A stretch of DNA of 64,000 nt from DATEDA01 sp963754305 (GTDB lineage Bacteria; Pseudomonadota; Gammaproteobacteria; Burkholderiales; SG8-39), in the NCBI GenBank assembly GCA_963754305.1, contig CAVWFR010000049.1, positions 1 through 64,000 of the forward strand, read 5' to 3'. The position numbers and the translations under genes were made by a program. Within the stretch, counting starts at the first letter, position 1, and each line of letters begins with the position of its first letter. Under the pieces are notes generated by a model, which saw nothing but the letters and a program-made list of their open reading frames with translations, was not told the origin of the DNA and made no database searches. This document shows positions 16,972-26,590 of this stretch, piece by piece.

Positions 16972-17160
16972 GGGCGTGGCGGGTGGACACTGACCTCGTA
17001 ACCAACTGTTTATTAAAGTCTTCTGGCTTGTGCCAATCAAAGGGTGGTGACGGACGTGCGCTATTGCACGCGCGACACGGTGGCTCGCTCGCACGCGTGT
17101 GACGTGGGACGTCACTTTGTGCGGTCCGCTGCCCGCGGCGCGGCCGGCCGCGCGACTCTC

Positions 17161-18833
17161 CTATGCAGCTTCGAGCGAGTCGAGAGTGGCCCGAAGCTCC
17201 TCCATCACCGCGTCCCATCCACCCGAAACAGGCTGATCGCAGAAGTCTTAGCGTCGGGTACCACGGCATCGTGGGGCCTCGAAAGCCGAAGCGCCAGTCG
17301 GCCGTGTATGGGAGCAGGACGAGAGCCTTTTTTCCCAGGCCGCCCACCAAGTTAACCAGCGACGTCGACACGCTCACGACGAGGTCCAGCGCCGCGACGA
17401 GCGCGGCGGTCTCCTCGTAGTCGTCGATCGCCTCCTGCCAGTGGTGTATCCGCAGATCCCAGATCGACGCCGCTTCATCGAGTTCGGCACGGCAATCTCC
17501 GTATTGCAGATTGACCCACGTTGCGGCCACGCCTTGAAGCGCCGAGGCCAAAACCGTGAGCGGGATTGATCGCAACGCCCCCCGGGTTGAGATCAACCCG
17601 CCGCGCCACGAGAGCCCAATCCTCGGCCGAGGCCCGGTCGCGGCGAGTCTTTCCCGCCAGCGCTCCGTTCGCGCAGGATCGGCCTTCAGGTATCCCGCCT
17701 GCGCAGGGAAATCCGAGAGCCGGCGCCGGAAGATCCCCGGCAGATTCCCCGCCGGTACCTGCAGGTCGAATGGTGCAAGCTCGGCGAGCCACGGCGGGTG
17801 CTCGATCGCGCATCATGGCCTCGACGACGATCACGCCAGGGAACGAGCGCTGCATGAGGCTTCGAAGCCGCCCATCGCACTCCAAGACGCAGCTCTTGAC
17901 GCGCGCCTGGGCCTCGCGCAAGCACGATGCAAAGAGTATCTGATCGCCTAGGCCCTGCTCCGCGAAGACGAGCAGCCGCTTATCGGAGGCCTCCTCGCCG
18001 CGCCACTCCGGAAACCGGAACGGGCGAGGGACCGCGAGCGGGCCATGCCAGCGCGCGTCGTAATCCTCCCAACCGCGTTCGAACCGCCCCATACGCAGCA
18101 GCGCTTCGGCCCGCAAGATTTGCGCGTGCTTGTCGTTCGGATCCGCGGCGATTCCCTCGTCCATCAGCCGGACGGCCTCCTCCTCGCGACCTTGCATCGA
18201 TAGCACATAGCCGAGATTGCAACGCGCTCCCGGATAATCGGGATCCAGCTCCAGCGCACGACGCAACAGCCGCTCGCCTTCCTGCAGCTCGGCGAACTGT
18301 CGCGCGCGGAGGAAGCCGAGAAAGTTATGAGCCGCCGGACTGTCCGGGCAGACGGCAATCAGGCGGTCGAGCACTGTGACGGTTTCGTCGAAGCGCCCCG
18401 CACGGTAGTGCCAGTGCGCGTACTCGTAGAGCACCTCCGGATCCGCTGAAGCTTCCGGACGGAAATCGCGGTGAATCGCTTCTGCCTCCGTATCGCGACC
18501 GAGTTGACACAAGGCGCGGATTGCGCCGAGGTAACCCGGTGTGCTATCCGGCTGATAGTGAAGCGCAAGCAGGAACAGGTCGAACGCCGACTCAGGGTCT
18601 CCGTTCGCGAGATACGCCTGCCCACCGAGCACGTTGAGTTCGGCATCGTCGGGCCTGTCCGCGAGCAGCGCGTCGGCAAGGGCTAGTGCGCGCGGCAACT
18701 CGCGATGCGCGATCGCATGACGCAGCGCGTCGCGTTGCGCCACATTGTCGTCGGTGACTGCCCGGGTCGGAGCCGATGGTTGCGGCTCCGACCCGTCCGG
18801 CTTCGCACCAACCCGTCGCCGCAACCAGCCCAT
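17161..18833 (-). pseudogene. TPR/glycosyltransferase-like protein A, interrupted by two frameshifts
   Basis: The ATG at 18833 opens a protein with several TPR repeats (for example LADALLADRPDDAELNVLGG and LLRRALELDPDYPGARCNLG). They lead into a C-terminal nucleotide-sugar-transferase-like domain beginning VFAEQGLGDQILFASCL. Near 17801-17812 the reading switches frame: EAMMR is continued by EHPPWLAELAPFDL in another frame. It then runs through GLSWRGGLISTRG and DLVVSVSTSLVNLVGGLG. Near 17233-17239 it switches again and ends QPVSGGWDAVMEE...EAA. Joined, the product would be about 557 residues. The ATG overlaps the stop of gene B (TAATG). A role in glycosylating pilin or surface glycans is inferred from position only. 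Confidence 0.72.
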
Positions 18834-20905
18834 TATCGTGGCTCGCTCTCCGTGGACCGCTGCGCCTCGAGTGCTGCAGCCACCGCGTCGAGAACCGGTT
18901 TCCAATCTCCCGGACGGGTTTGTCGCAGCAGCCGCACCGACGGATACCACGGCATCCGCTCGCCGACCGCCAGGTAACGCCATTCCGGTGCGAACGGCGT
19001 CATGACGAGCGTCCTGCACCCGAGGGCGCCGGCAAGATGCACCACGGAGCTGCAGACCGTGACGATGGCATCGAGTGCGGTCATCAGAGCCGCGGTCTCC
19101 GCAGCGTCCGCGAGCGCCTCTGGCCATCGAACCGGCGCCCTAGCCCCGGCTTGCTGGATGAGATCGAGCTCGCCTGCTACCTCGCCATTCTGGAGTGAGA
19201 CAAACTGAATCTCCGGTAAAGCGAGAAGCCGCACCAAGCTGTCCGGGTCGATCGACCTGACGGCCCGGCGAGTCTTGCCCAGGCCGCCGCGCCACGTCAG
19301 GCCCACCTTTAGGCCGGGACCGAGCGCTTGAAGTCTTGTTGCGTACTCGCCAACAAGGTCCGGGTCGGCTCGCAGGTACGGCTGTCGCGGGAAATCGGAC
19401 ACGGAACGCCGGTATCGTCGGGGCAAGCTGCCAGCGGCCACTTGCATCATTCCCGGCTCCAGGCGGGATTCGACGGGACCGGAGGCTGCGCCCCGTGTTC
19501 CGACGACCGTTACGCTTGGATACGAGAAGGCGAGGAGCCGCGCCAGCCGGGGATCGGTTTCAAGCACGCATCGCTCGACTTCGCGTCCGAGATCCGGGAT
19601 ACAGCTCGCGAACATGATCTCATCGCCGAATCCTTGCTCGCCGTACACAAGTATCGTTCGTGGCGGTGGCTCCGAAACGTCCCATTCCGCCAGGCCGAAA
19701 TCGCGCCGCGGGTTCTCCCGCGACTTGAAGCGCCACTCGTATTCATCCCACCCCGACTCGAAATCGCCCGTGTAGAGAAGGTGCATGGCGCGACTGAGAC
19801 GCACGTCTGCATCTTCCGGAGCAGTAGCGACCGCGGCGTCGAACGCGACCTTCGCCGCGTCCAGCTCGCCCAGATCCTGAAGTGACTTGCCCATTACGCA
19901 CTTTGCATCCGCGGTTGCTCTCTCCGCGGACGCAACCGATGCAACAAGCTCGAGTGCTTCGCGCGGCCGCCCCGTTTCGCGCAAGACGTTCGCGAGGTTG
20001 ACCCGGGTGGAAAGGTCATCACGCAAAGCAAGCGCTGTACGGAGCGACCGTTCGGCCTCAGGATGCCGATCCAGCTCGCGCAGACAGAGCGCCCGATTCA
20101 TCAGCAGGGCGGGGTCGTCGGGCCGCAAGGTTACCGCTCGCTCCAGGTAAGGCAGCGCTTTGGCCGGTCGCCCCTCGAGCGCTAGCGCTATGCCGAGATT
20201 GGCATGCGCGTCGGGAAACTCGGGGGCATCCGCGAGGAGCGCGCGGAGCAACTCGGACGCCTCCTGAAGCTGCCCGCGACTGAGTAGCACCGCCGCAAGC
20301 TCATTACGGGCCGCATGGCGCCCGGGCGCGGAAGTGACGGCGAGGCGGAAAGCCTGCTCGGCGCCGGCAAGATCTCCGGTCGCTCGAAGCGCGCGTCCGA
20401 GGAGTTCCTGTGCATCCGGATGAGCGGATGCGAGCTTGACCGCCCGCCGCAGCACGTCCGCCGCCTCTTGTGGGCGCCCCTGCTCCAACAGAATGTCTCC
20501 CAACAGGCATTGGGCATCGACCACGGCTGCGCGATCGGTTCCGGCTTGAACAGCGCACGCCTTGGCGCCGTCGAGGTCTCCTTCTGCTCGCCGGCGCGTT
20601 GCCTCGCGCAGCAGCTCCAGCGCATCGGCTCGCGGCTGCCGGACGGCGAACTGCGCGAGAAGGCTCTTTAGCAAGGGGCTACCGCTGGACTCGTTACTGG
20701 GCGCGAACCTCAGGTGCCCGAGGCAAGGACAGGCCGCACGGGCTTTGCTCGCGTGGAGCATGTCCGCAAGAGCAGCTCTCCACTCGTCCGCGTACTCGCA
20801 CTGCGCGTAGTCGGGGAAGTAAGGTCCACCAAGCGTGTAGTGGACGATCGCCGCGTCCGAGTCGACCTTATCGTAGCCCACGAGATGGTTCCAGCGTCGA
20901 GGCAA
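18833..20905 (-). CDS. TPR/glycosyltransferase-like protein B
   Basis: The first about 60 residues of this open frame (PRRWNHLVGYDKVDSDAA, VHYTLGGPYF) are the C-terminus of a small glycosyltransferase whose N-terminal part lies upstream in the same frame. They are separated from it by a TAG codon at 20975. TPR repeats follow (residues about 95-370), then a GT9/heptosyltransferase-like domain with VYGEQGFGDEIMFASCIPDL, VGLTWRGGLGKTRRA and VTVCSSVVHLAGALG. A more natural start for the TPR part alone is the TTG in SPLLKSLLAQF, about 85 codons in. Function is unknown; TPR-GT proteins of this type often lie beside pilin genes. Confidence 0.65.
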   Translation of the reverse strand: MPRRWNHLVGYDKVDSDAAIVHYTLGGPYFPDYAQCEYADEWRAALADMLHASKARAACPCLGHLRFAPSNESSGSPLLKSLLAQFAVRQPRADALELLREATRRRAEGDLDGAKACAVQAGTDRAAVVDAQCLLGDILLEQGRPQEAADVLRRAVKLASAHPDAQELLGRALRATGDLAGAEQAFRLAVTSAPGRHAARNELAAVLLSRGQLQEASELLRALLADAPEFPDAHANLGIALALEGRPAKALPYLERAVTLRPDDPALLMNRALCLRELDRHPEAERSLRTALALRDDLSTRVNLANVLRETGRPREALELVASVASAERATADAKCVMGKSLQDLGELDAAKVAFDAAVATAPEDADVRLSRAMHLLYTGDFESGWDEYEWRFKSRENPRRDFGLAEWDVSEPPPRTILVYGEQGFGDEIMFASCIPDLGREVERCVLETDPRLARLLAFSYPSVTVVGTRGAASGPVESRLEPGMMQVAAGSLPRRYRRSVSDFPRQPYLRADPDLVGEYATRLQALGPGLKVGLTWRGGLGKTRRAVRSIDPDSLVRLLALPEIQFVSLQNGEVAGELDLIQQAGARAPVRWPEALADAAETAALMTALDAIVTVCSSVVHLAGALGCRTLVMTPFAPEWRYLAVGERMPWYPSVRLLRQTRPGDWKPVLDAVAAALEAQRSTESEPR

Positions 20906-20974
20906 CTCTCCGATCAGCGAGTCGCTGTCGAGCCACTTGAACTGATGCAGCTCGAGACCCGACGCGGTGCTTAC

Positions 20975-21412
20975 CTATTCCGGAGTGAGGTGTCGACAGC
21001 GCGCGTTATTAAACAGCATCACACTTGACCAGTTCTTCTTCGCGTAGGCTGTCTGCGCGTGACCGAGAAATTTCACATTTTCACGCGGGCGATGATCGTG
21101 CTTCACCACCATGACCGCGAACGCGTCATCGCGCAATGTCCACAGCTTCGCGATGTCGTCCCGTACAAGCATGTCGCAGTCCATGAAGAGGCTCCATCCC
21201 TCGTAGCCGGAGAGATAGGGCGTCAGAAACCGGGAGAACGCGAAGTCGGTAGATTGCAACGGATCCCGCGGACGCGTGAACAGACCTCCCAGCTGCGATA
21301 AGCGAAGCGGTGTCGCGCTAACCGGCAGGGTTGCTCGTGCGTGGATGCTATGGGCGAGGACGCTGAACGCGACGGCTTCGCGCGGATCGTACCCGATGAA
21401 GACGCGGATCAC
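20975..21412 (-). pseudogene. Small glycosyltransferase truncated by an amber codon
   Basis: From the GTG at 21412 the frame encodes IRVFIGYDPREAVAFSVLAHSIHA, then DFAFSRFLTPYL and the DxD-type metal motif FMDCDMLV, then KNWSSVMLFNNARCRHLTPE. A TAG stop comes next. In the same frame, translation would resume as VSTASGLELHQFKWLDSDSL and continue into LPRRWNHLVGY of the next feature, so a single nonsense change (probably Tyr to amber) splits one glycosyltransferase domain. The GTG overlaps the preceding small frame's TGA. Confidence 0.75.
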
Positions 21413-21540
21413 GTCGATACTCCCGCAAGCCGAAACCGCTCCACTCGACGATCGCATCTCAGGACCCCGGCCGGCACGTCGCACTCGGCCGTCGCGATCC
21501 AGTAATCGCTTGGAAACGAGAGTCGTCGGCTTAGCCTCAT
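21409..21540 (-). CDS. Possible small ORF coupled to the glycosyltransferase
   Basis: A 43-residue frame starts at the ATG at 21540, preceded by CAGGAG, and ends in a TGA that overlaps the glycosyltransferase GTG start. It reads RLSRRLSFPSDYWIATAECD and is rich in Arg and Cys. The tight overlap and ribosome-binding site favour translation. No family is recognised. A longer version could start at the ATG at 21600, overlapping the end of TPR gene C. Confidence 0.4.
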   Translation of the reverse strand: MRLSRRLSFPSDYWIATAECDVPAGVLRCDRRVERFRLAGVST

Positions 21541-21568
21541 TACGGCACGCTCCTGGAAACGAAGCAAG

Positions 21569-23328
21569 CTAAGCGATCCGGCGCCAAACAGCGAGTTCAT
21601 TTTTCACGCGCTCGACAAGCGGCGGCCACTGATAGGGCCCCGGCTGCCGGAACACGCGCACGGCCGGATACCAGGGCATGACATCCTGATTCAAGCCGTA
21701 ACGCCACTCCGGACTGAACGGCGCCATGACCCAGACCGGACGGCCAAGGGCGCCGCCAAGATGGACGACCGCCGTGCAGACGCTCACGATCAGATCGAGG
21801 CCGCAGAGAAGCGCCGCTGTTTCGTCGTAGTCCGCGATCGCGTCAGGCCAGTGATGTATCGTCACGCCCGCGGCTGCCGATAGCGTCCGTACCTCGTCGT
21901 CCGTGGCATCGTATTGCAGGCTCACCCAATCGATGCCGGGTTGACGAAGAAGAACGAGCAGATCATCCGGGCCCGGGCTGCGAAGCTTTTGGCGCGTCTT
22001 AACCGTACCGCCTCGCCACGAGATTCCAAGCTTCGGCGCCGGGCCGAGCGCTGCCAGTCGCCCGCGCCATGTGCTTACCTTCGCAGGATCGGCTCGCAGA
22101 TAGCCATCGTGCTTCGGAAAGTACGCCAAGGACTGGACGGAATTGCAGCGGAAGGCTGCCGGCCGGAACGTAAGCGCGGAGGTCTGGGAATTCGCGGAGC
22201 CAGCGGAGATCCTCGAACTGACTTCCCGCCCGGACCGCGGCGTCCGGAAACGATCGTGTGAAAAGAGGTGCGAGCTTCGGATGGCAATCGATGACGCAGC
22301 GCGCGCCAAGCCCAAGAAGGTCCGGGATGCATGATGCGAACATGATCTCGTCGCCGAGTCCTTGCTCCGCCGCGATCAGAATGTCGCCCTCCGCAGGAAG
22401 GTTTCCATCCCAGCGCGGAAGCGGGAACTGGCGCCGCGGGGTGTCTTCCGAGATCAAGCGCACCTCGTAGTCGGGCCAGGCTTCCGCGAAACGCCCAGCG
22501 AGCAGCAGCGCGAGGGATCGATGAAATCGATAGAGCGGGTTCTGTGGGGCCGCCGCGAGTGCCTTGCCGTACGCGTCCAGCGCGTCCGGAATGCGCCCGA
22601 CATCTTGCAGCGCGATGCCCAAGTTTCCGTATAGATCCGGACGAGTGTTACCGGCATCGATCGCCGCCTCGAACGCCTCCACCGCCCCGGGTGCATCGAG
22701 ATCGCGCTTCAATCGCATGAAGCCGATCGCTTCAAGGGCGATGGCATGCCTTGAATCTGCCTCTAGCGTGCGATCGCAATGGCGGGCAAGCCGATCCCAT
22801 AGCTCGGGTGCCTTCGAGGCGAGCGAGGCGTAGGTGCTGAGCGCCTCGGAAGGCGCCCGCTCAAAAGAAAGCGCTTCGTCGAGACAGTCTGCTGCCTCGG
22901 TACTCGCGCCCTTCCGTTCGAGCGACAAGCCGAGGTTGTACCAAACGCCTGGTTGCGCGCGATCGATCGCGAGCGACTTCCGGTACTCGGTGCTCTGCCG
23001 CCACGGCATCTCCAAGCAACTGCAGGACGTTTCCGAGGTCAGCATGCGTAGCCGCGGATCCCCCTCGAGCGAGAGATCGCAACAAAGAGTCTTTCGCGTC
23101 TTCCAGGCGACCCGTCCTCGCGAGCGCATGACCGATGAGTCGCAGCGCCTCCGCGGGCGGATCTTCTCGAGAAACGTGCGGGGAGAGGATCTCGATCGCC
23201 CGCTCAAAGCTCCCTGCGCCGATAGCTGCCCGCGCCTGTGATTCCGGTCCGTCGGTGGAATCATCCGGCCGGGCGGCGCCTCCCCTACGTAGCAGCCCGC
23301 CAACCTGTCTCAGGAGTTCGGCAAACAC
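21569..23328 (-). pseudogene. TPR/glycosyltransferase-like protein C, interrupted by two frameshifts
   Basis: Starting at the GTG at 23328 (FAELLRQVGGLLRRGG), the gene encodes TPR repeats. Near 22990-23008 the frame changes, with GNVLQLLGDAV continuing as QSTEYRKSLAIDRAQPGVWYNLG. Near 22133-22150 it changes again, with AGSLPLQFR continuing as QSLAYFPKHDGYLRADPAK. The C-terminal glycosyltransferase-like domain then ends in LAVWRRIA. Domain layout equals that of genes A and B (AAEQGLGDEIMFASCIPDL, LGISWRGG, VSVCTAVVHLGGALG). Joined length would be about 585 residues. All three paralogs probably arose by duplication. Confidence 0.72.
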
Positions 23329-23541
23329 GTCACCGCTCGGATGTGAATTGTGGCCAGGGACACCTACCGTCGGGCCGCTTGCATTGAGAACTGTTACTCG
23401 TAGCCCCGTCGATTGCCACTACAACCGGCGCGTTTGGCGATTGCGAATGCTACAATTTTCGAGCAGAACAAGGGTGCGTAACGCTTCCGCTTATTGGTTG
23501 GTGAAGCGCTGATGCGCCCATTGTGAAGAGAAGGGAACGTA

Positions 23542-23892
23542 ATGGCACTATCATCCGTATTCGGGGGCGCAAAGATCAAGGGCTTCGCCAAGGAACTCGT
23601 GGAAACGCTCTCGAAACGCTATCCGCCCGCTCTCGATATCAATCCCGAGAAACGGGTTTCGGAAGCGAGACTGGCGCGCGTGCTCGAGGAGGCGCTGACC
23701 AAAGCAGCGGATTTCCAGCGGGAGAACAGTCTTGGCCTTGTGGGCAAGGCAAGGCTCGGCAGCGAGTTCAAGTGGCATCTTAGCGAACTCGGCTACAGCG
23801 AGAAATTTATCGACGTTGCTCTCGAGGGTCTCATGGTCTACATCACTCGCGGGTCGACCCCGGCCAAGCCAACGGAGAACAAGAAAGGATGA
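23542..23892 (+). CDS. Conserved-looking hypothetical protein
   Basis: The 116-residue protein begins MALSSVFGGAKIKGFAKELVETLSKRYPP. It is helical and charged, with no signal peptide or membrane segment. The centre (RLARVLEEALTKAADFQREN, LGSEFKWHLSELGYSEKF) suggests a small alpha-helical domain; the tail is Lys/Pro rich. A GAAGGGAAC ribosome-binding site precedes the ATG. It is the only plus-strand gene in the pilin/TPR region and is read divergently from TPR gene C. No function can be assigned. Confidence 0.7.
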   Translation: MALSSVFGGAKIKGFAKELVETLSKRYPPALDINPEKRVSEARLARVLEEALTKAADFQRENSLGLVGKARLGSEFKWHLSELGYSEKFIDVALEGLMVYITRGSTPAKPTENKKG

Positions 23893-23975
23893 TGCGAGCC
23901 CTAAGGGGGCTTCGTTGACTGCGCGGCCCCGCTGCAAGCGGAACGAGATGGAAGCTTAGCTGCGAGTGGCTCGAT

Positions 23976-24050
23976 TCCAGGAAGACCGACCAGCCCTCGT
24001 AGCTTGAGAGATGAGCGTTCAGGAGCGAGAGAACGCGAAGTCATTGGGTG
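23976..24050 (-). pseudogene. Decayed fragment of a second small glycosyltransferase
   Basis: The minus strand reads NDFAFSRS, then, after a frame change, NAHLSSYEGWSVF. This matches the TDFAFSRFLTPYLSGYEGWSLF part of the glycosyltransferase at 20975-21412, and the DNA resembles 21187-21256. No surrounding open frame remains. It shows that the locus once held another glycosyltransferase copy. Confidence 0.65.
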
Positions 24051-24150
24051 GACGGGGCTGCCGTCAAGATCCTGTGGGGACAGCTGGCTCGCACGCCGAT
24101 GAAGCTGAGGCGAGGACGTTCAACGCGCCGATGCCCTGTTAACGCGCGGA

Positions 24151-24819
24151 TCATCCCTCCGCGGTCGGAGTTGCGCCGAGACGTTCTTCGACGAGCCGGG
24201 GCCCGTCCGGCAGACCCTCGCGCCACTGCACCCAGACTTCCCACTCGAGCGCGGGGCGCTTAGCCGCCGCGCGTACGAGATGTTCGCGCCACCAGGCGAG
24301 GGGCTTGATCGTACAGTGCGCGTTCTCGCCAGACGGCAGGCGCTTCTTGGCCGGGTAGCAGGCGACATTTGCGAACACGAACCGCGCGGCATAGCCGAAA
24401 AGTTCGTCGATAACCCAATGGATGTCCTCCTCCGGGCAGTGCTCCAGCACGTCAGTGCAGATCACGCCGTCAAAGCGGCCCTCCGGAAGCTTGTTGAACG
24501 GCTCATAGCAGGGGTCGTAGCAGTGCACGTAGTCAACATCCCAATACTCCTGGATGGATTCGTGGACACGACCGTCGCCGCTACGCACGTTCCGGAGGTC
24601 GTACTGGCGCCCCTTGCCGCTGCCGTAATCGAGAACATTCTGCGCCCCGGTCGCGTCGATCAGCCGCTTGATGCGGTCGGCCTGCGCGGGCAGGCTCAGG
24701 CCAGGAAAGGTTTCCTCAGCGGAGATGCCGAGAAACCGCTCGCCTTCCACGTGCATCTGCCGATACTGTCCGGCAAGCGCCTGATAGCGGGGACTCGGAT
24801 TTGCCCGACTGTAGATCAT
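24151..24819 (-). CDS. Class I SAM-dependent methyltransferase
   Basis: The 222-residue protein has a Rossmann-type SAM-binding motif I VLDYGSGKGRQYDL, an acidic motif near YDPCYEPFNKLPEGRFDGVICTDVLEHC, and later WWREHLVRAA. The ICTDVLEH signature is typical of small-molecule or lipid/sugar methyltransferases. The ATG at 24819 is preceded by GAGGACG; an ATG at 24852 just after the HD-GYP stop is an alternative. It is the last gene of the long minus-strand run, abutting the decayed glycosylation locus, so a glycan-modifying role is possible but unproven. Confidence 0.82.
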   Translation of the reverse strand: MIYSRANPSPRYQALAGQYRQMHVEGERFLGISAEETFPGLSLPAQADRIKRLIDATGAQNVLDYGSGKGRQYDLRNVRSGDGRVHESIQEYWDVDYVHCYDPCYEPFNKLPEGRFDGVICTDVLEHCPEEDIHWVIDELFGYAARFVFANVACYPAKKRLPSGENAHCTIKPLAWWREHLVRAAAKRPALEWEVWVQWREGLPDGPRLVEERLGATPTAEG

Positions 24820-24859
24820 GACGTCGTCCTCGTCTCGTTGCCGATCGATCATATGTGGC

Positions 24860-26590
24860 TTAAGCCACGTACCCCGGAATCTTCGTCTCGTCGACCACGT
24901 CGATCTGGTCCGCATCGAGGAACTGCTCGGCGTACTTCAGGTAGATGCGCCGGCGGATGAAGATGTCGAAGAGGTCCGGGTCGATGTGGCCGTTCAGCTT
25001 GAACTTCCCGAGGATGTGCAGCGATTCCGAGAGCGTCTTGCCTTTCTTGTAGGGCCGGTCCTTGGCGGTGAGCGCCTCGAAGATGTCGGCGATCCCCATC
25101 ACGCGGGCCTGGATCGACATCTGGTCGCGAGTGAGCCCGCGGGGGTAACCCTTGCCGTCCATGCGTTCGTGGTGACCGCCCGCGTACTCGGGCACGTTCC
25201 GCAGGTGCTTGGGCCAGGGCAGCGCCTCGAGCATCTTGATGGTCGAGACGATGTGGTGGTTGATGATCTCGCGCTCCTCCTGGGTGAGGGTGCCGCGGGA
25301 GATCGTCAGGTTCTTCAGCTCGTCGTCGGTGAGGAAATCGGCGGTGTTGCCGATCGGGTCGCGCCACTTGTAGCCAAGCCCGATCTGCGCGACGCGGTCC
25401 TGCTCCTCCTTCGACATCGATTCGGCGCCGATGTTGCAGCGGCGCAGGAACTTGCGGTCCTCCTCGATCTGCCGCAGGGTGTCGCGGAGCTCTTCGTCGA
25501 TGCCGTAGCTGCGGTCGCGCCGGTTGAGCTCCTCGACCCCTCCTTCGCGCGCGAGCTCGAGCTTCTTGTTGAGCGCGTCGATCTCGGCGTCGCGCTTCAG
25601 CACCTCGAACCGCGTGTCGACGAGGTTGATGCGGTCGAAGATCGTCTCGAGCTTCGTCGCCTTGTCGACGACGTGCACCGGCGTTGTGATCTTGCCGCAA
25701 TCGTGCAGCAGGCCGGCGATCCGCAGCTCGTAGCGGTCCTGCTCGGTCATCGCGAACTCGGCGAGCGGGCCGTCGACGGTGTCGTTAACCGCCTCGGCGA
25801 GCATCATCGTGAGCTGGGGCACCCGCTGGCAGTGGCCGCCGGTGTAGGGCGACTTCTCGTCGATCGCCTCGTTGATCAGGGTGATGAACGACTCGAACAG
25901 GTGCTCGAGCTGGTTGATCAGCGCCCGGTTGGTGAGCGCGATCGCCGCTTGCGAGGCGAGCGACTCGGCGAGCCGCTGGTCGGAAGGCGAGAACGCGACG
26001 ATCTCGCCGGAGCCGGGATCCTGGCAGTTGATGAGTTGCAGGACACCGATGATTTCGGCTTCGTGGTTCTTCATCGGCACGGTCAAGAACGACTTCGACC
26101 GGTAGCCGGTCTTCTGGTCGAACGCCCGCGTGCCGGAGAAATCGAACCCCTCCTCGGTGTAGGCATCGGCGATGTTGACCGTCTGCCCGGTGAGCGCGGC
26201 GAAGGCCGCGACCATCGAGGTGTTCGGATCGCCCTGCTTGAAGAGGTGGATGGGGTAGAACGGGATCTTGGTCCCGGTCGTGCCCCCCATCGCGATTTCG
26301 AGCGAGGCGGTGCGCACGATCTCGAATCGGAGCACCTGCTCCGCGCCGTCGCCTTCGACGAGATAGAGCGTGCCGCCGTCGGCACGCGTGATCGTCTTCA
26401 CCGCCAGCAGGATTTTCTCGAGCAGCGCGTTGAGATTCTTCTCGAGCGAAAGTGCGGCGCCGATCTCGTTCAGCTGGTCCAGGCGGCGGAAGAGATCCGC
26501 GGAGGAGTCGGCGGCGCCCGGCTCCGAATCGCGCTCGCCTGCAACGACCGCGGCGGCAACGGCAGGAACAACCGCGGGAGCGGTGCTCAT
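24860..26590 (-). CDS. GAF-HD-GYP domain protein, probable c-di-GMP phosphodiesterase
   Basis: The 576-residue protein has an N-terminal GAF domain (residues about 45-205, KITRADGGTLYLVEGDG, VLQLINCQDPGSGE). A C-terminal HD-GYP domain carries GLLHDCGKITTP, INHHIVSTIKML, HHERMDGKGYPRGL and GIADIFEALTAKDRPY. The metal ligands and the GYP motif are intact, so c-di-GMP hydrolysis is expected. An insertion of about 120 residues rich in charged helices separates the HD from the HH motif. The ATG overlaps the stop of the ATPase gene upstream (ATGA), so GAF-ATPase and GAF-HD-GYP are translationally coupled. Confidence 0.92.
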   Translation of the reverse strand: MSTAPAVVPAVAAAVVAGERDSEPGAADSSADLFRRLDQLNEIGAALSLEKNLNALLEKILLAVKTITRADGGTLYLVEGDGAEQVLRFEIVRTASLEIAMGGTTGTKIPFYPIHLFKQGDPNTSMVAAFAALTGQTVNIADAYTEEGFDFSGTRAFDQKTGYRSKSFLTVPMKNHEAEIIGVLQLINCQDPGSGEIVAFSPSDQRLAESLASQAAIALTNRALINQLEHLFESFITLINEAIDEKSPYTGGHCQRVPQLTMMLAEAVNDTVDGPLAEFAMTEQDRYELRIAGLLHDCGKITTPVHVVDKATKLETIFDRINLVDTRFEVLKRDAEIDALNKKLELAREGGVEELNRRDRSYGIDEELRDTLRQIEEDRKFLRRCNIGAESMSKEEQDRVAQIGLGYKWRDPIGNTADFLTDDELKNLTISRGTLTQEEREIINHHIVSTIKMLEALPWPKHLRNVPEYAGGHHERMDGKGYPRGLTRDQMSIQARVMGIADIFEALTAKDRPYKKGKTLSESLHILGKFKLNGHIDPDLFDIFIRRRIYLKYAEQFLDADQIDVVDETKIPGYVA

